Shown: one piece after another, positions 38,970-46,640 of the stretch
Layout of the letters: each line of letters begins with the position of its first letter
Position numbering within the stretch: position 1 is the first letter of the stretch
Notes under the pieces: generated by a model
What the model was told of the DNA's origin: nothing
What the model saw: only the letters and a program-made list of their open reading frames with translations
Databases searched by the model: none
NCBI GenBank assembly: GCA_946480245.1
Contig: CAMLIZ010000002.1
Coordinates: forward strand, 1 to 64,000
Direction of reading: 5' to 3'
Origin: an uncultured Pseudomonadota bacterium
GTDB lineage: Bacteria > Pseudomonadota > Gammaproteobacteria > Burkholderiales > Burkholderiaceae
Length of the DNA: 64,000 nucleotides
Translations under genes and position numbers: made by a program

Positions 38970-40007
38970 TCAGGAATCGAGGCCCTGTGCCCATCGCATC
39001 AATGCGGCAACGGGTCGGTACAGGGATCGGGGAATGGGGTGCTCGAGGGGCACCTCCTCGTACAGCCGTTCAGCCAGCGCCGCGTCGAACTCGACCGGCA
39101 CCAGCGCATCGGCGGCAAAGCGGCGGATCTGCGCCGCCACCTCGCCTTCGCCGCGCGCCAGCACGCGCGGCAGGTCCTTCTCGCCGAGGTACTGCAACGC
39201 CACGGCGACGCGTTGCGAATGGATCACGGCGGAGGCCGAGCGCAGCCGGTCGGCCAAGCTCGCATACACCATCTCCATGTGGGCCGAGCGGCGCCGGCCG
39301 GCGTTGATCGGGTCGCCTTCGGCATCCTTGTGCTCGCGCCGCAACTCGTCGGTGGACATGCGGTTCTGCTTCAGGTACTCGTAGCGCTGGTGCGCGTAGT
39401 CCACGCCGGCCATCACCGCGTAGATCAGCGCTGCCCACGCAAAGGTGACCAGCACGGCATGCGCGATCACCAGCAGCATCGCGGCCGGCGACACCTCGCC
39501 GAGCCGGATCGCGGTGCCGATGAAGCTGCGGATCACGACGAACATCAGCGCCCCGAGCAGCAGCGTCTTCGTGAGCATCTTGGCCAGGTTGATCAGGTTG
39601 CGCGTGGAGAACACGCGCTTCAGGCCCTGTGCCGGGTTGAGCCGGCTCACGTCAGGCCGCAGCCGGCTCCACACCGCCATGCCGCCGACCTGGAAGAAGC
39701 CGCCCGCCACGCCCGCCAGGCCCACCACCACGGCAGGCACCAGCATGGCCCACAGCAGCACCGCCTGCGCGTGCTGCAGCAGCTGCGGCAGCTCGGCCAG
39801 CGGCTGCACGAACACCTCGCCGCTGCTCGCGTGCCGCCACAACTCGCGCAGCAGGCCGAACGCCGCCGCACCGAACAGCCACAACGCCAGCACGCAGGCC
39901 ACAAACGTGCCGGTGGAGGTGACATCGGGGCTGAACGCCACCTCACCGCGCTTGCGCGCGTCGCGCAGACGGCGCGGGGTGGGGGCATGCTGCTTGTCTG
40001 CGGCCAT
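38970..40007 (-). CDS. sctU: T3SS export gate/switch protein SctU, NPTH motif lost
   Basis: 345-aa inner-membrane protein of the FlhB/YscU family. The N-terminus TPRRLRDARKRGEVAFSPDV is the standard cytoplasmic lead, followed by four hydrophobic helices and the linker ELRREHKDAEGDP. In the cytoplasmic domain, the position that reads NPTH in YscU (residues 263-266) is HSQR here (VIHSQRVAVALQYLGEKDLPRV), so the Asn that normally cleaves itself is absent. The rest of the domain, including the C-terminal VPLEHPIPRSLYRPVAAL, is intact, so this is not a decayed gene. SctU usually switches export from needle to translocators after cleavage. It lies 5 bp after sctT. Confidence 0.93.
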   Translation of the reverse strand: MAADKQHAPTPRRLRDARKRGEVAFSPDVTSTGTFVACVLALWLFGAAAFGLLRELWRHASSGEVFVQPLAELPQLLQHAQAVLLWAMLVPAVVVGLAGVAGGFFQVGGMAVWSRLRPDVSRLNPAQGLKRVFSTRNLINLAKMLTKTLLLGALMFVVIRSFIGTAIRLGEVSPAAMLLVIAHAVLVTFAWAALIYAVMAGVDYAHQRYEYLKQNRMSTDELRREHKDAEGDPINAGRRRSAHMEMVYASLADRLRSASAVIHSQRVAVALQYLGEKDLPRVLARGEGEVAAQIRRFAADALVPVEFDAALAERLYEEVPLEHPIPRSLYRPVAALMRWAQGLDS

Positions 40008-40012
40008 GGCGC

Positions 40013-40807
40013 CTACAGCGTGTGGCGCAGGAAGTCGAGCACGCCGTTCTCCGGGCGCAGGAACACCTGCAGCTGGTCGTACAGGAAGAACAGGAACAGC
40101 AGGATCATCAGCTGCGCCAGCAGGCTCTTGAGCGGCTGGGAGAACACGAACACGTTGAGCTGCGGCGCCATGCGTCCCACCAGCCCCATGCCCAGCTCCA
40201 CCAGCAGCAGCACCATGATCACCGGCGACACCAGCTTCACGATCCACAGGAACAGCGTGTCGCCCTGGCGCACCACGAACTCCTCCAGCACCTGGCCCAC
40301 GTGCGGCATGAAGGCGGTGACCGGCCACACGCGGAACGAATCCACCACCACGCCCAGCAGCGCGAGCAGCCCGCCGGAAGACACGAACAGCGCGATCACC
40401 AGCCAGGCCAGGAAGCTGCCGGTGGGCCCGCCCTCATGCCCCGCGGCCGGATCGAAGAAGCGTGCGTTGCCCGAGCCGGTTTGGAAGTCGATCAGGTCGC
40501 CGGCGCTTTCCACCGCCCACACGAAGATGCCGAAGCCCAGCCCCAGCAGCAGCCCGATCAGCGACTCCTTGGCCGCGATCAGCAGCCACATCGCGGGCGA
40601 CATGTCGGGCATCGGCCCGGCCACCGGCGACATGAACAGCGCCAGCGTGAACAGCAGGCCGCCGCGCACCAGGCCGTTGATGAAGCGGCCCGAGAAGAAC
40701 GGCACCACCGCGAACATCGACACCAGCCGCGGCAGCGTGAGCGTGACCGGACCGATCACCGCCTCGAGCGCGGCGAATTCGGTGGAGGGCGGAGTGACGA
40801 GCGCCAT
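40013..40807 (-). CDS. sctT: T3SS export apparatus protein SctT
   Basis: 264-aa inner-membrane protein of the FliR/YscT/SpaR family, part of the SctRST pore complex. Hydrophobic helices are spread over the whole length. Family features are LPRLVSMFAVVPFFSGRFINGLVRGG, ESLIGLLLGLGFGIFVWAVESAGDLIDFQTGSG and PQLNVFVFSQPLKSLLAQLMI. It lies between sctO and sctU, 20 bp after sctO; in Ysc-type loci sctP, Q, R and S would separate these genes, but here they are moved or missing. Confidence 0.93.
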   Translation of the reverse strand: MALVTPPSTEFAALEAVIGPVTLTLPRLVSMFAVVPFFSGRFINGLVRGGLLFTLALFMSPVAGPMPDMSPAMWLLIAAKESLIGLLLGLGFGIFVWAVESAGDLIDFQTGSGNARFFDPAAGHEGGPTGSFLAWLVIALFVSSGGLLALLGVVVDSFRVWPVTAFMPHVGQVLEEFVVRQGDTLFLWIVKLVSPVIMVLLLVELGMGLVGRMAPQLNVFVFSQPLKSLLAQLMILLFLFFLYDQLQVFLRPENGVLDFLRHTL

Positions 40808-40827
40808 CGACGCAGGGCAGGCTGGCC

Positions 40828-41313
40828 TCAGGAGGCGCGGCGCGCGGCCCAGGCCTGTGAGGCGTGGTCCTCCGCCGCCTGCTCGGCGCGGCGCTCCTGC
40901 TGCTGGTCGCGCTCGCGCTCCAGCCGCAACGCCATCTCGCGTGCCTTGTGCACGTCGGCACTGGCTTCGTGCAGGCGCCGGCGCGCCTGCTCCAGCGCCG
41001 CCTCGCGCTCGGCCGTGAGCGCCTGTGCCACCGCCAAATCGCGCTCGGCCTGCTCGATGGCCTGCTGCAGCGCGAGGCTCCAGGCCTCGGCATCGCGCAG
41101 GTCGTTGACGCCACGCGTGCCCTGCGCCAGGGCGGACAGTGCGGCCTCCCAGTGCGCGGCCTTGCTGGCGTGCTGCGCCTGCAGGCGGGTGCGCGCCGCG
41201 TCACTGCGCTGCAGGCTGCTGTCGCGCTCGCGCTGCTCCTGCGCGAAGCGTTGCAGTGCGGTGCGCTCATGCTGCTCGCGCACGTCGATCAAGCGGTTCA
41301 AGTCGATCGTCAT
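40828..41313 (-). CDS. sctO: T3SS stalk protein SctO
   Basis: 161-aa, almost entirely charged alpha-helical protein with heptad character over about residues 10-150 (runs of EQ, RE and AL), the expected two-helix coiled coil of FliJ/YscO proteins that connect the ATPase to the export gate. Sequence conservation in this family is very low, so the call rests on length, coiled coil and position directly after sctN (one base between stop and start). Confidence 0.82.
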   Translation of the reverse strand: MTIDLNRLIDVREQHERTALQRFAQEQRERDSSLQRSDAARTRLQAQHASKAAHWEAALSALAQGTRGVNDLRDAEAWSLALQQAIEQAERDLAVAQALTAEREAALEQARRRLHEASADVHKAREMALRLERERDQQQERRAEQAAEDHASQAWAARRAS

Positions 41314-41314
41314 C

Positions 41315-42658
41315 TCATGCTCCCGTGAGGCGGCGCAGGGCCTGCACCGTGCGTTGGAAGTCGCCGAGCGCCTGCGGCGGCTGGGTGAGAAATTCGCGCA
41401 TCGGACCGCGCAGCGCCAGGGCGCGGTCGGCCAGCGCGTCGGCGCCGGCCTTGTACTCGCCGATCTGCACCAGCAGTTCGATCTCCTGGTACTTGGCCAG
41501 CAGCGACCGCAGAGCCGAGGCCGCGGCCAGGTGCTCGGGTGCCACCACGCGCGGCATCACGCGGCTCACGCTGGCAAGCACGTCGATGGCCGGGTAGTGG
41601 TTGGCCGCGGCCAGCTTGCGCGACAGCACGATGTGGCCGTCGAGGATCGAGCGCACTTCCTCGGCGATCGGGTCGGTGTCGTCGTCGCCTTCGGTCAACA
41701 CCGAGTAGACCGCGGTGATCGAGCCGCGCTCGCCCTGGCCCGCACGCTCCAGCAGTTGCGGCAGCATCGAGAAGATCGACGGCGGATAGCTGCGCCGCGT
41801 CGGCGGCTCGCCGCTGGCCAGGCCGATCTCGCGCTGCGCGCGCGCAAAGCGGGTCAGCGAATCCACCAGCAGCAGCACGCGCTGGCCGTGGTCGCGAAAG
41901 TGCTCCGCGATGGTGGTGGCCACGTAGGCCGACTTGATGCGCTCCATCGGCGGCCGGTCCGAGGTGGAGACCACCATCACTGTCTTGGCCAGGCCTTCGC
42001 GGCCGAGGTTGTGCTCGATGAATTCCTTCACTTCGCGCCCGCGCTCGCCGATCAGTGCCACCACGTTCACGTCGGCCGTGGAGCCGCGCGCCAGCATGCC
42101 CAGCAAAGTGCTCTTGCCGATGCCCGGCGGCGAGAACACGCCCACCCGTTGGCCTTCGCCGAGCGTGAGCAGGCCGTCGAGCGTGCGGATGCCGGTGGCC
42201 AGGGGCCGCTCGATCATGCGCCGCGCCAGCGGATTGAGCGGCTCGCGATGCACCGGCAGCCGCGCATGCGCCTGCACCGGCCCGCGCCCGTCCATCGGCT
42301 CGCCCAGCGCGTTCAGCACGCGCCCCAGCAAGCCGTCGCCCACCGGGCACGAGAAGCTGCGCCCGGACGGCACCACCTCGGTCAACGCCGAGATGCCGGT
42401 GGTGGGGCCCAGCGGCGTGAGCAGCGCCGTCTGGCGCGCAAAGCCCACCACCTCGGCCAGCAACGGCGGCTCGCCCGGCGTGGTGAGCTCGCACAGCTCG
42501 CCCACATGGGCCTGGATGCCGGAGGCGTCGATCAGCATGCCCACGGCCTTGCTGACGCGCCCGCGCATCGCGGCCGGTGTGACGCGGCCGAAGGCCTGTT
42601 CCAGGTCGGCGACGAGCGCGAGCGCTTCTTGCGGGAGGTCGGTGCCGGCGTGTTCCAT
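41315..42658 (-). CDS. sctN: T3SS ATPase SctN
   Basis: 447-aa cytoplasmic ATPase related to F1 beta and FliI; it releases chaperones and unfolds substrates. Walker A is [12 protein letters not shown] (near residue 171), the Walker B region is [27 protein letters not shown], and [12 protein letters not shown] and [17 protein letters not shown] are family signatures. The C-terminal domain ends ALRRLTGA. The ATG at 42658 overlaps the sctL stop by one base; the in-frame sequence above it is antisense to sctL coding and was excluded. Confidence 0.96.
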   Translation of the reverse strand: MEHAGTDLPQEALALVADLEQAFGRVTPAAMRGRVSKAVGMLIDASGIQAHVGELCELTTPGEPPLLAEVVGFARQTALLTPLGPTTGISALTEVVPSGRSFSCPVGDGLLGRVLNALGEPMDGRGPVQAHARLPVHREPLNPLARRMIERPLATGIRTLDGLLTLGEGQRVGVFSPPGIGKSTLLGMLARGSTADVNVVALIGERGREVKEFIEHNLGREGLAKTVMVVSTSDRPPMERIKSAYVATTIAEHFRDHGQRVLLLVDSLTRFARAQREIGLASGEPPTRRSYPPSIFSMLPQLLERAGQGERGSITAVYSVLTEGDDDTDPIAEEVRSILDGHIVLSRKLAAANHYPAIDVLASVSRVMPRVVAPEHLAAASALRSLLAKYQEIELLVQIGEYKAGADALADRALALRGPMREFLTQPPQALGDFQRTVQALRRLTGA

Positions 42659-43287
42659 CAGCCACCCCCTGCGCGCACACCTTGCTTCTCGATCGCTCGC
42701 CGAAACACCTCCAGCTGCGCGTCCAGGCCGATGTCCACCGAACCGCTCGCCGTCGACACCGTGCACGCGCCTTCGGGCAGGGATGCATCGGCCTGCACCG
42801 ACACCGCCAGCGCCCAGCTGGCCTCCGCACGCAGCCGCTCCAGCGCCTTGCGCAACGCGGCCTCCTGCGCCGGCGCCACGCGCACGCTGATGAACGCCTC
42901 GTCGCGGATCAATGCCTCGACGCGCAGCAGGGCTGCCTGGTACAGCAGCGCGGGATCGGCGTCGGCCATGAACTGGCCGACCGCCTTGACCACGATGCCG
43001 GCCATGGACGCACGCAGCTGGCCCAGCTGGCGCTGCGCAGCCTGCGCTTGTGAAACCAGGCTTTGCGCCACTTCGGCACGAGCCGCACGCATGCCTTCTT
43101 CATAGCCCCTCCGCTTGCGTTCGTCGGCCTCGTGCGTCGCCTGCGCCACGATGCGCTGGCCCTCGCCGCGCGCGGCCTCCAGCACCTGCGCGGAATCCAG
43201 CAGCGCGCTGTACTCCACCTGCTTGAGCACCTTGCGTTCGCTCAGCAGTTGCAGGTTCTCGGTGGTAATCAGAAAAGCCAGTCCCAT
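42658..43287 (-). CDS. sctL: T3SS stator protein SctL
   Basis: 209-aa protein of the FliH/YscL family, which links the ATPase to the cytoplasmic ring. The N-terminal half is a helical segment ([30 protein letters not shown] and a following charged helix), and the C-terminal half resembles the V-type ATPase E-subunit fold ([54 protein letters not shown]). The start at 43287 gives the normal length and overlaps sctK by 19 bp. Confidence 0.87.
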   Translation of the reverse strand: MGLAFLITTENLQLLSERKVLKQVEYSALLDSAQVLEAARGEGQRIVAQATHEADERKRRGYEEGMRAARAEVAQSLVSQAQAAQRQLGQLRASMAGIVVKAVGQFMADADPALLYQAALLRVEALIRDEAFISVRVAPAQEAALRKALERLRAEASWALAVSVQADASLPEGACTVSTASGSVDIGLDAQLEVFRRAIEKQGVRAGGG

Positions 43288-43955
43288 TGCGGCAGTCTTT
43301 CGGGGACGATGCACGAGAGCATCAGTTCGTCGAGCTGGCGCAGCTGGCGCGGGCGCAGCGCCGGCAGGCTGAGCTGGGCGGCGCGTCGCGGCAGCTTCAG
43401 CTGCACACGCTTGAGCGCCGTCTCGCCGGCACTCGCCACGGCACCCTGCAGCAGCCGGTAGCCGCGCGCCACGACCAGGCGGCCGATGCCGCTGGGGCGT
43501 TCGCCGAGCGGCTGCGCATCCATCTTGAGTGCCGTGGCCAGCGGCACGCGGTCGAGCGCGAACTCCACTGCGCCGGGGTCGAAGCGCAGGGCCTGGCGCC
43601 GCAGGTGCAGCCCGATCTCGTTGCGCAGCTTCAGCAGCGGCAGGTGCGCGCACAGTCCGGTGTACACGGCCAGGCGCCGCAGCGACGCGCCATCGAGCAG
43701 CGCCAGGCGCGCCAGCCGCGCGTCGAAGTTGAACAGCGGCTCGCTGCCGGCCAGGCCCTGGCGCCGCAGCAGTTCGGCCAGCAGCGATTGCGCCTCGGCG
43801 CTCCAGCGCTGCGGTGTGCGATGGCGCAGCGGCCATTCGTGCGGCAGCCAGCTCGGGTGCAGGCCTTGTTCCGGGTGCAGGTTGAAGCGCGCGACCAGCC
43901 GCATCAGCCCGAGCGGATCGGCTGTGGCGGGTGCGGGCGCTTCGGCGAGGTTCAT
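43269..43955 (-). CDS. sctK: T3SS sorting-platform accessory protein SctK
   Basis: 228-aa protein in the position of YscK between sctJ and sctL. Features fit the poorly conserved SctK family: an early FNLHPEQGLHPSWLP segment, LLDGASLRRLAVYTGLCAHLPLLKLRNEIGLHLRRQ in the middle and a C-terminal region ending [11 protein letters not shown]. SctK joins the cytoplasmic sorting platform to the inner ring protein SctD. The call is mostly positional with moderate sequence support. Confidence 0.75.
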   Translation of the reverse strand: MNLAEAPAPATADPLGLMRLVARFNLHPEQGLHPSWLPHEWPLRHRTPQRWSAEAQSLLAELLRRQGLAGSEPLFNFDARLARLALLDGASLRRLAVYTGLCAHLPLLKLRNEIGLHLRRQALRFDPGAVEFALDRVPLATALKMDAQPLGERPSGIGRLVVARGYRLLQGAVASAGETALKRVQLKLPRRAAQLSLPALRPRQLRQLDELMLSCIVPERLPQWDWLF

Positions 43956-43959
43956 GACC

Positions 43960-44715
43960 TCAACGCTTGACCAGCTGGCGCCGCGCCCAGGTGCGCCAAT
44001 CCAGCCCCTGGCGACGCAGCAGCATCGGCAACGCGGCCACGCAAGCGGCTGCAGCCAGCAGCAGCACGATCAGCACGATCGCGGTGCGGTCCGACAACAG
44101 GCCGGCCACCGGCGAGACCGTGGCCGCAATGCCGGTGGACGGCGGGCGCCGCGCCTCGAACAGCGATAGCGACACCTGGTCGTGGTCCAGCCCCTCGATG
44201 CTGTGCGCCACCAGATCCTTGATGGTCGGCGCCAGCAGCCGCATGTCCACGTCGGGCCGGTACTTGATGAACACCGCGGCGGAGGAGGGGCGCACCTTGT
44301 CGTTGAGCGGGTCGTTGGCCGGCACCACCACGTGCACGCGCGCGTCGACCACGCCGTCCACGCTGCGCAGCGTCTGCGACAGCTCCTGCGAAACCGCGAA
44401 GATGTAGCGCATGCGCTCCTCGGACGGCGTGGACACGAGGCCCTGCTTCTGGAACACGTCGCCCATCGTGGTGGTGCGCGCCTTCGGCAGGCCCTGCGCA
44501 CGCAGCACCGACAGAGCGGCCGGCAGCTGGCCTTCGTCGGTCTGCACCTGCCATTCGTTGTTGTCCAGGCGCTCCTTGCTGGCCTGGATGTGCTCGCCGC
44601 CCAATGCGGCCAGCATCTCGTTGGCCTCCTGCTCGGAGAGGCCGGAATACAGCTCCACCTTGCAGCCGGCGAGCAGCAAGGCGAGGGCGGCGATCAGCAG
44701 CGTGCGAAGCGTCAT
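43960..44715 (-). CDS. sctJ: T3SS inner-ring lipoprotein SctJ
   Basis: 251-aa lipoprotein of the YscJ/PrgK/FliF family. The signal peptide ends in the lipobox LLAGC with Cys18. The ring-building motifs are present: YSGLSEQEANEMLAALGGEHI, QGLPKARTTTMGDVFQKQGLVSTPSEERMRYIFAVSQELSQTL and DGVVDARVHVVVP. A C-terminal transmembrane helix (about 213-233) precedes a short basic tail. With SctD it forms the inner-membrane ring. Confidence 0.95.
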   Translation of the reverse strand: MTLRTLLIAALALLLAGCKVELYSGLSEQEANEMLAALGGEHIQASKERLDNNEWQVQTDEGQLPAALSVLRAQGLPKARTTTMGDVFQKQGLVSTPSEERMRYIFAVSQELSQTLRSVDGVVDARVHVVVPANDPLNDKVRPSSAAVFIKYRPDVDMRLLAPTIKDLVAHSIEGLDHDQVSLSLFEARRPPSTGIAATVSPVAGLLSDRTAIVLIVLLLAAAACVAALPMLLRRQGLDWRTWARRQLVKR

Positions 44716-44722
44716 CGTGGCC

Positions 44723-45085
44723 TCACTGCGCCGTGGCGCTCTTGAGCATCGTGCCGAACAGGCCCACCACCGCGCTCGTCAGGCCGGTGGCCAGGCTGTA
44801 CTTCAATGCCACGCCCTGGGCCTCCAGCGTCACGTCGGCCATCGCGTACATCGTGCGGATGGGGTCGGAGTGGTCCACCTGCTGCAGCAGGCTGTGGCGC
44901 ATCTCGTCGAACGAGCGCGGCGCCGGGCCCAGCATCTCGCGCGCGAACAGCTGCGCGTTCTGCAGGTCGATGTGGGGCAGGGCGTTGCCCGGTGCGCTCC
45001 AGCTGCTGAGCGGCTGGGCACCTTGTGCGCCGGGGGCGCCGCCGAGTGCCAGCGCCGCGGAGATCTGCGTGACGTGGTCTGCCAT
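44723..45085 (-). CDS. sctI: T3SS inner rod protein SctI (probable)
   Basis: 120-aa small protein located between the needle gene and sctJ, the place of yscI. Helical throughout. The C-terminal part, DPIRTMYAMADVTLEAQGVALKYSLATGLTSAVVGLFGTMLKS, resembles rod/YscI proteins that assemble beneath the needle (conserved pattern of alternating small and hydrophobic residues ending in a hydrophobic helix). The ATG at 45085 is preceded by a GGGAGACG-type site. Position and size carry most of the weight. Confidence 0.7.
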   Translation of the reverse strand: MADHVTQISAALALGGAPGAQGAQPLSSWSAPGNALPHIDLQNAQLFAREMLGPAPRSFDEMRHSLLQQVDHSDPIRTMYAMADVTLEAQGVALKYSLATGLTSAVVGLFGTMLKSATAQ

Positions 45086-45141
45086 GGTCGTCTCCCGAGC
45101 CCGCTTGTGGCGAACCCTTCGAATCAAAGGGCGCCGGGGGC

Positions 45142-45159
45142 CGCCCCGCGTGCGGGGCG
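45142..45159 (-). other. GC-rich stem-loop between needle gene and sctI
   Basis: Self-complementary 18 bp (CGCCCCGCGTGCGGGGCG) about 19 bp after the sctF stop, within the 92-bp gap before sctI. No T run follows, so it is not a standard terminator. A stable hairpin at this spot could protect the upstream needle mRNA or partly stop transcription, giving more needle subunit than downstream products. The sequence shows the hairpin; the role is a guess. Confidence 0.45.
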
Positions 45160-45177
45160 CCGCCCGGGCGCGCATCA

Positions 45178-45381
45178 CTACTTCGTGTACTGGCCGGCCT
45201 GGCGCAGGTCGTCGCCCACGTTCTTGGCGACCTGGGTGCCGGCGGCATTGGTGCCGGTGACGGCAGCCGTGACCATCGAGGCTTGCGACACCTTGGTGGA
45301 CGCTTCCTGAGCGGCCAGCGCCACGCGCTGGAACTCGGCTGCGCCGCTGTTGATGCCGCCGACCGGATCTGCTGTAGCCAT
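45178..45381 (-). CDS. sctF: T3SS needle subunit SctF (probable)
   Basis: 67-aa acidic-to-neutral helical protein, the right size for a needle subunit. It has the helix-turn-helix layout of needle proteins (GAAEFQRVALAAQEASTKVSQASMVTAAVTGTNAAGTQVAKNVGDDLRQ), though the usual P-x-x-P turn is not obvious. AGGAG lies 9 nt upstream of the ATG at 45381, stronger than at most genes in the operon, as expected for an abundant product. It lies between sctD and sctI, as in the Ysc order. Confidence 0.7.
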   Translation of the reverse strand: MATADPVGGINSGAAEFQRVALAAQEASTKVSQASMVTAAVTGTNAAGTQVAKNVGDDLRQAGQYTK

Positions 45382-45516
45382 TGCTTGCTCCTGAGTAGAA
45401 AAGTTGATGATGAAAAGCACTTCGACAAAGCCCTGGCCTTGCGGGCCGGGGCACATTCCGCGCGGCAACACCATGCCGTGCGAAATCCGGGGTGCAGGCC
45501 ACAGGGCCCGCGTTGT

Positions 45517-46638
45517 TCAGGGCGCGGGCACGCGACCTCCGCTGACGGTGAGCTGGTCCACGCCGATCGATTCCAGCTGCGCGCCCGAGCGCAGCACCGA
45601 GCCCTCGTAGTAGCGGCTGCCGTTGGCCAGCTGGATGTAGCGGCCGCCGCGCCCGTCTTCGGTGATGCTCACCATGCGCGCGGGCAGCATGGCCTGCCAC
45701 GCGGCCCACTGCGTGCTCGCCTCGTCGGGCTTGGGCGGCGCCTTGGCCACGCGGTACTGCACGTGGTCGGCCACCAGCACGTTGGGGTGCAGGTCCTCGC
45801 CGAGGCGGCGGATCTTCTGCCGCACCGCGGCCTCGTCGTCCGAGGCGCCGGACACCACCAGCAGGCCCTTGCCCGCATAGGTGAGCGCGAGGCCGGGGTC
45901 GTCGATGTAGCGACGCGCCTGCTCCACGATGTCGTCGGCCGCATGCACGGTCAGGTCCACCTGCGCGCCGAACGGCTGCACCGCGCGTTGCAGCGCCTGG
46001 CGCCGCAGCTTCGACTCCACGAAACCCTTCAGCACCACGTGGCCGTTGGGCGCCGCCACCGCCTCCACCTCGGGGTACTCCACCAGCACCTTCTCGAGCG
46101 AGGCCAGGTCCAGCGCCTGCGCGGCTCCGCCGTGCAGCACGGCGGAGCGGTTCCAGGCGGCCACCGCGGTCAGCCCGGCGAGGGCCAGCAGCACCGCCGT
46201 GACGCCGCCGCGCCACCAGCCGGGGCCGGTGCGCAAGGGCGCGTTGGCGGCCTTCGGCTCCTCTTCGCCGAGCATGCTTTCGGACCACGCGAACATCGGG
46301 TCGTCGGCCTCGCCATCGGGATAGTTGCGGTCCAGCTCCAGGTCGATGGCGCCCACCGACACGATGTCGCCGGCCACCAGGCTGCGGCGCTGCGTGCCCA
46401 GCGGCTCGCCGTTGAGCCGCGCCTGGCCACCGTCGGCGGCCTGCACCGACACCACCAGCTCGCCGACGTGGATCGACAGGTGGCGCGGCAGCACCTCGCC
46501 GCCGGGCAGCATGACCTCGCAGCCCAGACCCGAGCCGATCGTGTTGGCGCCGGGCTTCAGGCTCATCGTGCGGCCCTTCAGCGCGCCGCTGAGGAAGCGC
46601 AGGCACCAGCCGGGGCGGGGTTGCAGTACAGCGTTCAT
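45517..46638 (-). CDS. sctD: T3SS inner-membrane ring protein SctD
   Basis: 373-aa protein. The N-terminal ~110 residues form an FHA-like cytoplasmic domain (LRFLSGALKGRTMSLKPGANTIGSG), then a single transmembrane helix near 145-162 (GGVTAVLLALAGLTAVAAW) and a periplasmic part with ring-building repeats (VEAVAAPNGHVVLKGFV, LLVVSGASDDEAAVRQKI). The C-terminus ends with a short YEGSVLRSGAQLESIGVDQL segment. AGGAGG sits 6 nt before the ATG at 46638; the TTG two codons earlier touches the ribosome site and was rejected. Confidence 0.9.
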   Translation of the reverse strand: MNAVLQPRPGWCLRFLSGALKGRTMSLKPGANTIGSGLGCEVMLPGGEVLPRHLSIHVGELVVSVQAADGGQARLNGEPLGTQRRSLVAGDIVSVGAIDLELDRNYPDGEADDPMFAWSESMLGEEEPKAANAPLRTGPGWWRGGVTAVLLALAGLTAVAAWNRSAVLHGGAAQALDLASLEKVLVEYPEVEAVAAPNGHVVLKGFVESKLRRQALQRAVQPFGAQVDLTVHAADDIVEQARRYIDDPGLALTYAGKGLLVVSGASDDEAAVRQKIRRLGEDLHPNVLVADHVQYRVAKAPPKPDEASTQWAAWQAMLPARMVSITEDGRGGRYIQLANGSRYYEGSVLRSGAQLESIGVDQLTVSGGRVPAP

Positions 46639-46640
46639 GT

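Noticed and set aside
28209..41018. Open frame of 4,269 codons on the plus strand, longer than the giant gene it opposes
   Set aside because: It is the antisense frame of the giant gene, sctU and sctT. In such GC-rich DNA the opposite frame lacks stops; its product is His/Arg/Ala/Gly-rich without any domain, while the minus strand encodes recognisable families.
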